Origin: Spirochaetales bacterium
GTDB taxonomy: Bacteria; Spirochaetota; Leptospiria; Leptospirales; Leptonemataceae
Direction: 5' to 3'
NCBI GenBank assembly: GCA_015075425.1
Contig: JABTUL010000001.1
Location: 310,001 to 374,000 of the forward strand
Length of the DNA stretch: 64,000 bases
The notes beneath the pieces were generated by a model that was not told the origin of the DNA, made no database searches, and saw nothing but the letters and a program-made list of their open reading frames with translations. Position numbers and translations under genes: made by a program. Of the stretch, positions 51,175-63,094 are shown piece by piece (the stretch's first letter is position 1; each line of letters starts with the position of its first letter).

Positions 51175-52169
51175 TGGCTTTTGCCACGGCCGCAGAAATC
51201 CTTCTTGTGCTCATCATACTTTTACAACAGCGAAAGTATTTACCCGCCTGGCCCTGGATCGTTCTTCTGGCCCTGGGAGCCCTTTCTTTTGTGCTGATGC
51301 CCTTTCTGCCGGAAAGTCCGCTGTACCGATTTTTGCCAGGCTTACTGATCACGCTGATTCCTTTTGCTTACTGGATATTCGTGCGGACATTGCTTGCGGA
51401 AGGGTTTCGTCTGAACAGGTGGCACTATGTCTGGGTGTTGCTTCAGATAGTTGTATTCCTCATATCTTTTGCGCCAGGCAGACCATTCCTGCTGCCCGGT
51501 CTGACCGCTCTGGATAAAGAATTTCTGCGTCGCCTGCCGGTTGCTCTGCTGGCTGTGGTCTGGATTGGTCTGGCTCTCCAGGCCGCTTTGCGCGGCTTTC
51601 AGGACGATTTGCTGACAGAGAGCCGCCGGTTGCGCCTGCGTCTTGTTCTTCTGGGTGCCCTGTCTCTCTTCTTTTTTGTTTTTTTGAAGCTTACCTTCCT
51701 TTCCCCGTCACTATTGGCCCTGGCCGATACCATCGCCGCCGGCGCAGCATTTTTGCTCACCAACCTGGCCGCCCTTTTGCTCCTGCGACCGGCTCCTTTT
51801 TTGCTTGCCGAGAGATCGCGGGCGGCTGCGCCGGAGGACCCGCTCCTGCGAACGGCCCTTGAGCGTCTGCTGGAACAGGAGAAAATCTACCGCAAGGAAG
51901 GACTGACCATTCAGGCACTGGCCCGGACCCTCGAATGCCGGGAGTATCGCTTACGTCAGCTGATCAATGGTGCTCTCGGGTTTCGTAATTTTAACGATTT
52001 TCTGAATCGTTATCGCATCCAGGAAGCTTGTGAACGTTTGCAAACGGAAGAGACTCCCGTGGTCCGCATAGCCATGGACCTGGGTTACCGCTCCCTATCG
52101 AGTTTCAATCAGGCATTCAAGGCCCATTGTTCTTTGACTCCCACGGAATACCGCAAAAAGCAAAAATAA
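51174..52169 (+). CDS. Membrane-bound AraC-family transcription regulator
   Basis: 331 residues. Six or seven hydrophobic segments occupy residues 1-215. A C-terminal AraC/XylS HTH_18 domain follows (GLTIQALARTLECREYRLRQLING, FNDFLNRYRIQEACERL, VVRIAMDLGYRSLSSFNQAFKAHCSLTPTEYRKK). This 7TM-AraC arrangement lets a membrane signal control transcription directly. The likely target is the adjacent hydroxylase gene 95 bp downstream or its own operon. Confidence 0.87.
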   Translation: MAFATAAEILLVLIILLQQRKYLPAWPWIVLLALGALSFVLMPFLPESPLYRFLPGLLITLIPFAYWIFVRTLLAEGFRLNRWHYVWVLLQIVVFLISFAPGRPFLLPGLTALDKEFLRRLPVALLAVVWIGLALQAALRGFQDDLLTESRRLRLRLVLLGALSLFFFVFLKLTFLSPSLLALADTIAAGAAFLLTNLAALLLLRPAPFLLAERSRAAAPEDPLLRTALERLLEQEKIYRKEGLTIQALARTLECREYRLRQLINGALGFRNFNDFLNRYRIQEACERLQTEETPVVRIAMDLGYRSLSSFNQAFKAHCSLTPTEYRKKQK

Positions 52170-52264
52170 TCCTGACGAATTCCGCAATCCGTCATTCTTT
52201 TCAGGGATCCGGTAGCCAGACCACAGACCTCCAGGGTATCTTTTGCTCACTTACGGAGGCAACT

Positions 52265-53038
52265 ATGGAACCATCCAATCAAGTTCTGGCACCTTTCCTT
52301 TTTCTTCTTTTGAGCATCGCCTTTATTCTGGGCGAAGCGCTGCTGGCCCGCCGGAAAGGGCTGAAAATACACCACCCCCCGGAAACCCGGGCCAATCTAA
52401 GCATTCTGGCGGGAAACCAGATTGTGCGAGTGCTCTTGACCGGTTGGCAACTGGCCATTCTGGCATTTGCGGCCAGGTTTGCGCTCGGGCCTTTGCCTTT
52501 AGACCCGCTCACTTTTGTGGCCTGCTTTATTGCAACCGATCTTTTTTACTACTGGCAGCACCGCTTTTTGCACACCGTACCCATTCTCTGGGCTTTCCAC
52601 CAGATCCATCATTCTGCGGAGCATATGAATTTCACAACTTCTTTCCGGCTCAACTGGTTCACTCCTCTGATTGGTGGCTTTTTCTTTGCTCCACTTGCGC
52701 TTATGGGTTTTCCGATCTTCTTTATCCTGCTTTCCCTGGGGCTGAACCTTGCGTACCAGTTCTTTTTGCATACTACACTGATCCCGCCGCTGGGACGGCT
52801 GGAAGGCTGGCTGAATACACCCTCTGCCCATCGGGTTCATCATGGTTCTAATGATGTTTATCTGGATTGCAACTATGGTGGCGTGCTGATGATCTGGGAT
52901 CGTCTGTTTGGCACTTATGTTCCGGAAACAGAAAAAGTGCGCTATGGAATTACCAGCGGGCCGGCAGGTTACAATCCGCTCTGGCTCAATGTACAGGGAT
53001 TTCGCGATTACTTTCGGGGTCATTCCTCCCGGGGGTAG
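52265..53038 (+). CDS. Fatty acid hydroxylase/sterol desaturase superfamily protein
   Basis: 257 residues; ACGGAGG lies 5 nt before ATG 52265. Four membrane helices and the di-iron histidine clusters: HRFLH in YYWQHRFLHT, HQIHHSAEHMNF and SAHRVHHGSND. The family hydroxylates or desaturates lipids at the membrane using O2. Target lipid unknown. It directly follows the membrane AraC regulator, a hint of regulated lipid modification. Confidence 0.88.
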   Translation: MEPSNQVLAPFLFLLLSIAFILGEALLARRKGLKIHHPPETRANLSILAGNQIVRVLLTGWQLAILAFAARFALGPLPLDPLTFVACFIATDLFYYWQHRFLHTVPILWAFHQIHHSAEHMNFTTSFRLNWFTPLIGGFFFAPLALMGFPIFFILLSLGLNLAYQFFLHTTLIPPLGRLEGWLNTPSAHRVHHGSNDVYLDCNYGGVLMIWDRLFGTYVPETEKVRYGITSGPAGYNPLWLNVQGFRDYFRGHSSRG

Positions 53039-53107
53039 CTTTTTTGAGGCGACAAAATCGGCGAGGCCCTGGACCATTCAATCCGGGCTTAGATTTTGAA
53101 AGGGATC

Positions 53108-53326
53108 ATGATTTTGCTTCTGCTGCTGTGCTCGAACTGCTTGTTTGAATCAACAGAGAATCGTGTGGCCCGCCACAGAAGCGATAACAGCTTCAATTGC
53201 ATGGTCTATGCTTTGACTGTGGAAAACAACGATCCCTACAGCCCCGCCTATTCGACGAGCGGGGATCCCGTGCGTGAATTTGGCATTTGCTGCATCACCA
53301 TCAAATATGGTTGCGGCAAGCCCTGA
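53108..53326 (+). CDS. Small cysteine-rich lipoprotein
   Basis: 72 residues from ATG 53108 (TTG 53096 in frame). A hydrophobic start ILLLLLCSNC gives one or two lipidation candidates. The mature part has further cysteines (SFNCMVYALTV, FGICCITIKYGC), unusual for a cytoplasmic peptide and consistent with disulfides outside the cell membrane. No family is recognised. It lies 19 bp before the next lipoprotein gene. Confidence 0.6.
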   Translation: MILLLLLCSNCLFESTENRVARHRSDNSFNCMVYALTVENNDPYSPAYSTSGDPVREFGICCITIKYGCGKP

Positions 53327-53345
53327 AAGTAAAAATCAGTCCTTC

Positions 53346-56456
<3,111 letters not shown>

Positions 56457-56470
56457 ATAAGAAGAGAAAC

Positions 56471-56492
56471 GGAGGGAGCCGGAGCTCCCCCC
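56471..56492. terminator. Hairpin between convergent fadH and marR genes
   Basis: GGGAGC (56474-56479) pairs with GCTCCC (56484-56489) around CGGA, and the stem extends outward by two G-C pairs after one mismatch. The position between two convergent genes fits a bidirectional terminator, although neither side has a strong T-run. Confidence 0.45.
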
Positions 56493-56499
56493 GCGTTAA

Positions 56500-56931
56500 T
56501 CAAATTCGGTTACGATTGAGATAATCGTTGAATTCGATAAGGTCTTTAGTGAACTGATTGAGCCGGCCTTTGCCCCACTCTTTGCTGAGTCCGCCCAGAA
56601 GTTTGGATTCAGCGCTGTTGAGCAGGTCGCTCAGGCCTTTGCCTTTTTTGGTCAGCTGCAGTCTCTTAATCCGGCGATCCGTATTGTCCGGTTGACTGGT
56701 GATCAGGCTGGCGTTCTGCAAAGAACGAACGGCCTGGCTCATGGTCATGGGATCCCGTCTCAAGATTTTCCCGAGCTCACCCTGGGAAATTCCGCTATTC
56801 TTATCAACATAGACCAGAATTGATAAAGCCAGCGTGGATTGTTTGTCTTTCCTGGGAATGGTTTCACGGATGGCCTCAACGGCGCCCCGATAAGCAGTTC
56901 CCATGGTTAAGATCATATCGTTAACACTCAT
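56500..56931 (-). CDS. MarR-family transcription regulator
   Basis: 143 residues from ATG 56931. Winged helix: STLALSILVYVDKNSGISQGELGKIL, RRDPMTMSQAVRSLQNASLI and the wing SQPDNTDRRIKRLQLTKKG with the conserved D-x-R. It probably represses in the absence of a small aromatic or lipid ligand. It is convergent with fadH. A TTGACA box lies at 56965-56960 on its strand, within an imperfect TGTCA/TGACA inverted repeat that might be its own operator. Confidence 0.87.
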   Translation of the reverse strand: MSVNDMILTMGTAYRGAVEAIRETIPRKDKQSTLALSILVYVDKNSGISQGELGKILRRDPMTMSQAVRSLQNASLITSQPDNTDRRIKRLQLTKKGKGLSDLLNSAESKLLGGLSKEWGKGRLNQFTKDLIEFNDYLNRNRI

Positions 56932-57058
56932 AAATGCAGGTTTTCCGGCCCTCAAGTTTTGTCAAATTAAATGCTGAAATAATGACAGAATTATTTATTC
57001 ATTCTTGCGATTTTCTATGACGCTGGATCTTTTTAGGGCCCCCGTACAAACCACAGGC

Positions 57059-58099
57059 TCAATCGGCAATTTCCGGGGGCCTGCTTCGCATTTCCTCAAA
57101 AAAGCAGCTCCAGCGCGATCCACAGGCCAGGAAGCGGCTGTGGAAAACCTCAGTTCCCGAATGGTAACGTAAATAGGACAGAAAATGGGTATTATTCCAG
57201 TCGTCGGCAAGCCATCTTTCCAGGTTCAGCTCACGGAAAGAGGCCCTGCTGAGCCGGTTCTTGCATTGCTCAATAGACGATTTTTTTTCTAAAAGGGCAG
57301 AATTTCGTGCCGATTCAGGCAAAGATTCGTTTTTTTTGTATAAAGCGTCCAAATCACGGGCGCAGCCCTGCATCAGGCGGGTGAGTTCTGCCATTTCTTG
57401 TGCCACTCTGTCCATCCGGGCTACCTCCGGGGATGAGTTCCCCTCTTTTTCTAACCAGAATTGCCGTGCGGACCATTCTTCCACAAAGGAAGCCAGGGAT
57501 TCATTAAAGGAAACGCTGCCAGGAATCCAGACTGTTGCATGCGTTGCTTCGTGCAAAAAGAGGCGGGAAAGGCACAGCCGTGAACAGTTCAGCTGGGTGG
57601 AAAGGACAGGGTCATCAAACCAGCCAAGGGTAGAATAGGCAGCCACAGCGCTCACCCGCGTATCCAGGCCCGTCCGGGAGAGCTCCAGAGCCTCCTCCTC
57701 TGCCCGGGCCCGGTCAAAAAATCCCAGGTAGGGCACCCGGCCCACAATGGGAAACCACCAGGTCACCGGTTCCAGGGACAGGGCCGGGGCAGCGGTCACA
57801 TTGTAGGCGGCGGCATCGCGGTCGATTCGAGTGAACTTCTGGAACATGCCTTCTGCCAGAAAATCGTTTCGCAGAGCAAAGGCGCGTACTTCTTCAAAGA
57901 AAAGCAGGGCATCCTTCTCCTGGGCACTCAGCTGCGGATCCTGGAGAGCCCGGGACACGGGCACGCGATTCCAGAGGATATCCATCTGTCCTCCGGCCGC
58001 CTGAACCAGATAAAGATTGCACTGACAGAGGAAAGTGCACAGGGCCATGCAACCGATTTTAAGCATTGACGTGACGCTCGCGGATTTTTTCTTAACCAT
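57059..58099 (-). CDS. PF10023-type putative aminopeptidase, lipoprotein
   Basis: About 346 residues. A basic start (MVKKKSASVTS) and the hydrophobic LKIGCMALCTFLCQC give lipidation candidates, followed by YLVQAAGGQMDILWNRVPV, the family's GQ landmark. The signature AYSTLGWFDDPVLST precedes the zinc-peptidase HExxH motif FLHEATHATVW and the downstream SFNESLASFVEEW supplying the third ligand Glu. The family is known from gammaproteobacteria and spirochaetes as a predicted aminopeptidase. ATG 58066 is an alternative start. Confidence 0.82.
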   Translation of the reverse strand: MVKKKSASVTSMLKIGCMALCTFLCQCNLYLVQAAGGQMDILWNRVPVSRALQDPQLSAQEKDALLFFEEVRAFALRNDFLAEGMFQKFTRIDRDAAAYNVTAAPALSLEPVTWWFPIVGRVPYLGFFDRARAEEEALELSRTGLDTRVSAVAAYSTLGWFDDPVLSTQLNCSRLCLSRLFLHEATHATVWIPGSVSFNESLASFVEEWSARQFWLEKEGNSSPEVARMDRVAQEMAELTRLMQGCARDLDALYKKNESLPESARNSALLEKKSSIEQCKNRLSRASFRELNLERWLADDWNNTHFLSYLRYHSGTEVFHSRFLACGSRWSCFFEEMRSRPPEIAD

Positions 58100-58198
58100 G
58101 ACTGGATGGGAGACCTTACCTGGGCAAGCATTTGTCGAGGATTTTTTACCAGGCCGTCCGCCTTTCAGAAAAACTGGGAATAACACTGGGAATATTGA

Positions 58199-59353
58199 AT
58201 GAAAGACTTTATTTTTACCTCTGAATCTGTCTCTGAGGGACATCCAGATAAGATCTGCGATCAGATTTCTGATGCCGTGCTGGATGCCTGTCTGGCCCAG
58301 GATCCGGAAAGTCGAGTGGCCTGTGAGACATTGACTACCACAGACTTTATTTGCCTGGCCGGTGAAATCACCAGCAAAGCCAGCATTGATGGGGAAAAAA
58401 TTGCCCGTGATGTGGTGCGTAAGATCGGCTATACTCATAATGATATTGGTTTCAATGCAGATACGGCCAGAGTGGATGTGCGTTTGCATGAACAATCGCC
58501 GGACATTTCTCAGGGCGTGACAGAAGGAGAGGGCAAATTCAAGGAGCAGGGAGCCGGTGACCAGGGTCTGATGTTTGGACTGGCCATCAATGAAACAGAA
58601 TCTTTAATGCCTTTACCCATCGATCTGGCTCATCGTCTGGTCAAGCGGCTTGCAGAGTTGCGCCATAATGGAACCATTCCTTTTGTTTTACCGGATGCCA
58701 AAAGCCAGGTTTCTGTGGAATACCAGGATGCAAAACCGGTGCGGATCCGCAATATCGTCATTTCATCCCAGCACAAGGCTGATGTTCGTGAGGAAGATCT
58801 GGAGGAGGCCCTGATTGAACAGGTGATCAAGCCTGTCATTCCGGCGGCACTGCTCAAAGACACGCAGTATTTGATCAATCCCACCGGACGCTTTGTTGTG
58901 GGTGGCCCTCATGGCGATAGCGGACTCACCGGGCGCAAAATCATTGTCGATACGTATGGTGGCTACGGCCGTCATGGCGGCGGCGCTTTCTCCGGCAAAG
59001 ATCCCAGTAAGGTCGATCGCAGCGCCGCCTACTACGCTCGCTATGTGGCTAAAAATGTTGTGGCTGCTGGCCTGGCCAGGAAATGCGAAATCCAGGTCGC
59101 TTATGCCATTGGCTACCCGGACCCCGTTTCCGTTACCATCGATACTTTTGGTACAAACACCATTGCGGAGTCAGAGATCATCAAGCGCGTGCAGGCCCAT
59201 TTTGATTTCAAACCAGCGGCCATTGTGCGTCAGCTGGACCTCAAGAATTCGGCACGCAAGTATCTGGAAACCGCTGCCTACGGTCATTTTGGTCGCGACG
59301 GTTCTACCTTCACCTGGGAGAAGACGGATCGGGCCATGGCTCTCAAAGGCTGA
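58199..59353 (+). CDS. metK: S-adenosylmethionine synthetase
   Basis: 384 residues: [63 protein letters not shown] with Mg2+/K+ ligands, and [19 protein letters not shown] are all diagnostic. It makes SAM from methionine and ATP, the cofactor for the methyltransferase and radical SAM enzymes elsewhere in the window. No SAM riboswitch is apparent in the 99-bp leader. Followed by a transketolase subunit 2 bp later. Confidence 0.97.
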   Translation: MKDFIFTSESVSEGHPDKICDQISDAVLDACLAQDPESRVACETLTTTDFICLAGEITSKASIDGEKIARDVVRKIGYTHNDIGFNADTARVDVRLHEQSPDISQGVTEGEGKFKEQGAGDQGLMFGLAINETESLMPLPIDLAHRLVKRLAELRHNGTIPFVLPDAKSQVSVEYQDAKPVRIRNIVISSQHKADVREEDLEEALIEQVIKPVIPAALLKDTQYLINPTGRFVVGGPHGDSGLTGRKIIVDTYGGYGRHGGGAFSGKDPSKVDRSAAYYARYVAKNVVAAGLARKCEIQVAYAIGYPDPVSVTIDTFGTNTIAESEIIKRVQAHFDFKPAAIVRQLDLKNSARKYLETAAYGHFGRDGSTFTWEKTDRAMALKG

Positions 59354-59355
59354 GC

Positions 59356-60312
59356 GTGTCTGCTGGCAGCGTTTCTTCCAGGGCCACCCGCGATGGATAT
59401 GGCGATGCTCTGCTGGAACTCGGAAAAGCCGATGATCGCATTGTAGTACTGGACGCTGATCTTTCCGGTTCCACCAAAACCATTCATTTTGCCCGCGCCT
59501 TTCCTGAGCGTTTCTTTAATGTTGGTGTTGCTGAACAAAACATGATCGGCATGGCTGCGGGATTTGCCCTGGCCGGAAAACTGCCCTTTGCTTCCAGCTT
59601 TGCCATGTTTGTGAGTGGCCGTGCCTGGGAAATTGTGCGCAATGCCGTTGCCTACCCTGGTCTTAACGTGAAGCTGGTTGCCACCCATGCGGGCATCACC
59701 GTGGGTGAAGACGGGGCCAGCCACCAGTGCATTGAGGATCTGGCTACCATGCGGGTCATTCCCGGAATGCGTGTCTTTGTGCCTTCCGATTATGAAGAAG
59801 CGCGGCAGATTACCCGCCGGCTGGTGGAAATCGAAGGTCCTTGTTACGTTCGCTGCAGCCGGGCATCGGTGCCTGTACTTGCGCGCAGTTCAGACTATGT
59901 TTTTCGTGAAGGAAAGGGCGAGCTTCGCCGCAGTGGCAATGATGTCACCCTGATCGCTGCCGGACCGTTGGTTCACGAAGCAGATAAGGCAGCGGAGATG
60001 CTGGCCACGCAGGGGATAAAGGCGCGAGTGATCAACATGGCTTCGATTAAGCCGCTTGATGAAGCGCTGATTCTTGCGGCTGCGCGGGAAACCGGTGCCA
60101 TAGTTACTTGTGAAGAGCATAGTATCCTGGGTGGGCTGGGTTCTGCCGTGGCCGAGCTCGTGTGTGCAAATCATCCGGTTCCTGTTCTGCGTCACGGACT
60201 TTACGATGTTTTTGGTCAGAGCGGCACATCAGATGCACTGATGGATCATTACAAACTGCGGGCCGGACCGATTGCGGATCTTGCCCGTCAGGCAATTTCT
60301 AAAAAATACTAA
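59356..60312 (+). CDS. Transketolase, C-terminal subunit
   Basis: 318 residues from GTG 59356. It contains the pyrimidine-binding and C-terminal domains of transketolase (VVLDADLSGSTKT, RFFNVGVAEQNMIGMAAGFAL, LVATHAGITVGEDGASHQCIEDLA, VTLIAAGPLVHEA, EEHSILGGLGSAVAE) but no thiamine-diphosphate GDG domain. It therefore needs a separate N-terminal subunit, which is not in this window. It is likely co-transcribed with metK. Confidence 0.9.
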   Translation: MSAGSVSSRATRDGYGDALLELGKADDRIVVLDADLSGSTKTIHFARAFPERFFNVGVAEQNMIGMAAGFALAGKLPFASSFAMFVSGRAWEIVRNAVAYPGLNVKLVATHAGITVGEDGASHQCIEDLATMRVIPGMRVFVPSDYEEARQITRRLVEIEGPCYVRCSRASVPVLARSSDYVFREGKGELRRSGNDVTLIAAGPLVHEADKAAEMLATQGIKARVINMASIKPLDEALILAAARETGAIVTCEEHSILGGLGSAVAELVCANHPVPVLRHGLYDVFGQSGTSDALMDHYKLRAGPIADLARQAISKKY

Positions 60313-60318
60313 TCTGGA

Positions 60319-61128
60319 CTAAATATTCTCTCCTTCATCCCAGCCCGGCAGTTTTTCTTTGAGGATGGCAAGCTCCGGAGTTTCCGTATACTGAACCAGT
60401 AGATTGCGACTTTCCATTCCGATTTTGAAATAGTTGTCAGCATGATTGGTCAGAAGCTCTTTTTGCCGTCCGGGAAAGCCTGAAGAAATGATGCGCGCCC
60501 CCTCCACATAACTGAGTTGTTCCGGTACGGGCGTGCGATAGATCGACTGGTACATGATGCGCAGGAGCATGGCATAGCGGCTGGCGTGCCGTACCAGTTT
60601 TAAGGCATCGCCCAGATCATTGAGTTTTAGAATGTAAAGCCAGGGCCTTGTGTTGTGCTGGTTGATCAGTTTGGCCTGCACAACTTCCAGGTCCCGGATG
60701 CCCAGTTTCATATATTTATTGGCTTTGACATTGTATTTGTCTTTGAAGACATCAGCAGCGAAGAACGTCAGCTCACGGAACACCCGCAGCCGTGAAGTCT
60801 CAATCACTTCAACGTAGAGCTTGATCAAAAGTTCCTGGGTACGCCGGACATGGTCGTAGGCCTTCTGGAATTGAAAGGCCAGATACAGAATCTGGGCCTG
60901 CAGGTGCAGATTGATGCAGCGTTTGTACACTGCCTTTTCCATTTCCGTTCCGTAATTGCTGATCGCTGGATTGATGAGAGTTAAGTACTCTTGATTTTTC
61001 TTGAGACCATGCTCGGCCTGAATTTGAGCCTTTACCTCGCGCCCGTTTCCGCCTTCCGACGCAAAGCTACCGGAGGAACTGATGCTCAGGAGAAACAGGA
61101 AAAGAAAAGAGCGGCCCACCATCTTCAT
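60319..61128 (-). CDS. Exported helical protein, function unknown
   Basis: 269 residues with a signal peptide (FLFLFLLSISSSGSFA). The mature protein is almost wholly alpha-helical (LHLQAQILYLAFQFQKAYDHVRRTQELLIKLYVEVI, LNDLGDALKLVRHASRYAMLL), resembling a TPR-like solenoid without clear repeats. Convergent with the transketolase gene, 6 bp apart. No family assigned. Confidence 0.7.
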   Translation of the reverse strand: MKMVGRSFLFLFLLSISSSGSFASEGGNGREVKAQIQAEHGLKKNQEYLTLINPAISNYGTEMEKAVYKRCINLHLQAQILYLAFQFQKAYDHVRRTQELLIKLYVEVIETSRLRVFRELTFFAADVFKDKYNVKANKYMKLGIRDLEVVQAKLINQHNTRPWLYILKLNDLGDALKLVRHASRYAMLLRIMYQSIYRTPVPEQLSYVEGARIISSGFPGRQKELLTNHADNYFKIGMESRNLLVQYTETPELAILKEKLPGWDEGENI

Positions 61129-61173
61129 AGGATAGAAATCGTCGGCCGGGAGCCGTAAGTGACATAAAGCTTT

Positions 61174-62157
61174 TCAATAACGCATGTACAGAGTGACCCG
61201 CCAGGCATGCGAATACAACCGGTATTCCGTGGGATTCGGCGGACGGTTCCCGGTGATGTAGTAAAGTAAACGATCGTCGTCGGAGATATTGCTGCCGCGA
61301 AAAAGGGGATAGGCGTAGGACATTTCTACTCGCAGGGGACCCCGTGTCAGCGTTGCAATCAGGCTGATTTCTCTGAATATGGACGGTAGGCGGCCAGCGG
61401 CAGAGCGATTGACGAGCAGCCCGCCGTAGGGCCGGCGGTACAGTGCGGAAAAGCCGAGTCCCAACCAGGGGTTGGTCTGGTAAAAGAGGCTGCCCTCCCA
61501 TTGGGTAGTTTTTTTTAGCAAAAAAGTTTCCTGGACCACGGTTTCCTGGAAACCGGGCAACCATTCGTGGGGATGGAGGGCACCCAGCTCGGCAATCATC
61601 CATTGTTCTACATAATAACCGGGCCGGAGTGCGCTCAATGGGAAACTGCCGCCCACGACCAGGGCCGCGAGCCAGCGCTCCTTGCGATAGGCTATCCCTG
61701 TTTCGGCTGTGCCATCATAGAAGTTTTGATCCACCCGTTTTTTGCGGTCCGCCCCGGATGCAAGTCCCAAAGAAAGGTGTCCAAGGAGGAGCCACTGAGG
61801 CTGCAGGGGTAAGACCAATCGGGACCCCAGTCGGTCACGGTCCTGACGGATCTCCTCGGGGCGACCTGGCCAGCTCCTGTAGCGCATGCCGCTGCGGCCG
61901 TAGAGGGAAAGATAGGGCAGAATTGCCTGTTCGATTTGAGCGTGAGCCTGGTCCGTTCGCAGATCCAACCAGCCGCCCGGTGCACTTTCCATATGAAAAG
62001 ATAAACTATTTTCTATGACACGTACGCGACCGGAGCTGGCACCGGTAGAAGAGCCGTGGTGGCCCGGCAGTCCCGCTGGCCACAGAAGGAATAGAATAGA
62101 CAGTAGCCATAGACCTGCCGCAGCGCACGATGCAACAGGCCTTTTTTCAGCCGGCAT
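61174..62157 (-). CDS. Outer-membrane beta-barrel protein
   Basis: 327 residues from ATG 62157. The signal region AAAGLWLLSILFLLWPAG is followed by a Gly/Ser/His stretch (HHGSSTGASSG) and alternating amphipathic strands to the C-terminal VTLYMRY, ending in an aromatic residue as BAM-inserted barrels do. Segments such as WLLLGHLSLGLASG and WEGSLFYQTNPWLGLGFSALYRRPYGG are typical strands. Starts 7 bp after the small lipoprotein gene. Cargo unknown. Confidence 0.72.
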   Translation of the reverse strand: MPAEKRPVASCAAAGLWLLSILFLLWPAGLPGHHGSSTGASSGRVRVIENSLSFHMESAPGGWLDLRTDQAHAQIEQAILPYLSLYGRSGMRYRSWPGRPEEIRQDRDRLGSRLVLPLQPQWLLLGHLSLGLASGADRKKRVDQNFYDGTAETGIAYRKERWLAALVVGGSFPLSALRPGYYVEQWMIAELGALHPHEWLPGFQETVVQETFLLKKTTQWEGSLFYQTNPWLGLGFSALYRRPYGGLLVNRSAAGRLPSIFREISLIATLTRGPLRVEMSYAYPLFRGSNISDDDRLLYYITGNRPPNPTEYRLYSHAWRVTLYMRY

Positions 62158-62164
62158 CAGGGTC

Positions 62165-62557
62165 TCAGAGCAAAGCTTCTTTCTGGCAATCCTGACGGCA
62201 GCTTGCTTCCGCATCCTTGCAGATGGCCCACCAGACTAAAGGGCTGCAAAGATCCGCGGCGGAGCCACTCGACGGATGATGCATGGGCACAAAGCCGGCT
62301 CCGCCATAACCCTGCGTGGCAGTCTGCAAATGGCTGCTTGTCGATTCGGCGCTGGCTGGCAGAATACGGCCGCAGTTCTGGGTGGCGTCCAGGATAAGTC
62401 CGGCACGGATCAGGCAGCGATTCATTGCCGCGCCACATTTTTTTTCCTGCACGCAGGCTGCCTGGGTTCCAGGAATGACAGAAAGGGCCTGCGTATCCAT
62501 GCAGGCAGTCAGGGAAAGGGCCGCGAGGGCCAGCGATAAAAATAGAAATGATTTCAT
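62165..62557 (-). CDS. Small cysteine-rich lipoprotein
   Basis: 130 residues; AGGAGA lies 8 nt before the ATG. The signal sequence ends LSLTAC (lipidated Cys19). The mature part has eight further cysteines (AACVQEKKCG, NRCLIRAG, QNCGRIL, DLCSPL, AICKDAEASCRQDCQ), suggesting disulfides or metal binding in the periplasm. It directly precedes the barrel gene. No family recognised. Confidence 0.78.
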   Translation of the reverse strand: MKSFLFLSLALAALSLTACMDTQALSVIPGTQAACVQEKKCGAAMNRCLIRAGLILDATQNCGRILPASAESTSSHLQTATQGYGGAGFVPMHHPSSGSAADLCSPLVWWAICKDAEASCRQDCQKEALL

Positions 62558-62602
62558 ATAAAAAATCTCCTGTGATAGTATTGAAAGACTTGAAGAGCCA
62601 GG

Positions 62603-62947
62603 TCAGACAGGAGGATCACGGCTGCGGGAAAGTCGGGCCGACTGGCCCTGGTTGTGCCACCCATGCCTTGTCTGGTTTACAGTGCTGGCCGGGGGACGCG
62701 GAAGGTAGGAAGCGGTTGCCTGGCTGAATAAAAAGATTGATGAAGTGCAGGGAGCCACCGCGCCCTGCGCCGGATGGAGCTGCCCATCGTCCCGAAGATC
62801 TGCCGGCACGCTTCTCTGGTAGAGACGATTCAGGAATGACTGTGGGGCGCAGACTTCTTCAGCGGAGGACATTGCCGGACCGGACAGAAAGCCGGGGAGC
62901 AAGAGCGGCAGGGCCAGAAGGAACACAAGCAAAGTGCCGCGCCGCAT
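62603..62947 (-). CDS. Small exported protein, function unknown
   Basis: 114 residues from ATG 62947. A strong signal peptide (LLVFLLALPLLLPGFLSGPAMSSA) is followed by EEVCAPQSFLNRL and a Pro/Ser/Arg-rich tail (ARLSRSRDPPV). No ribosome-binding site is obvious and the mature sequence is low-complexity, so the call is tentative. It heads a possible three-gene set with the cysteine-rich lipoprotein and the barrel. Confidence 0.5.
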   Translation of the reverse strand: MRRGTLLVFLLALPLLLPGFLSGPAMSSAEEVCAPQSFLNRLYQRSVPADLRDDGQLHPAQGAVAPCTSSIFLFSQATASYLPRPPASTVNQTRHGWHNQGQSARLSRSRDPPV

Positions 62948-63094
62948 GGTGCAGTGGGTGGCTGGCTTCGGCCGGATGTCAAGGAAAAAGGAGTGGGCAA
63001 GTGGGCAATGAGCAATCGAACGGATCAATCCCTGCCTTAAGCTTTTTTTTGATTGCACAATCGCTTCCTGTTCATAGAAATCACCGCTAGCTGC

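Noticed and set aside
56960-56991. TGTCA...TGACA inverted repeat upstream of the MarR gene as its operator
   Set aside because: The half-sites are only 5 bp and 18-20 bp apart, wider than usual MarR sites. Kept as a remark in the gene entry only.
58100-58198. SAM riboswitch ahead of metK
   Set aside because: The 99-bp leader is too short for the common SAM-I fold and shows none of its conserved helices.
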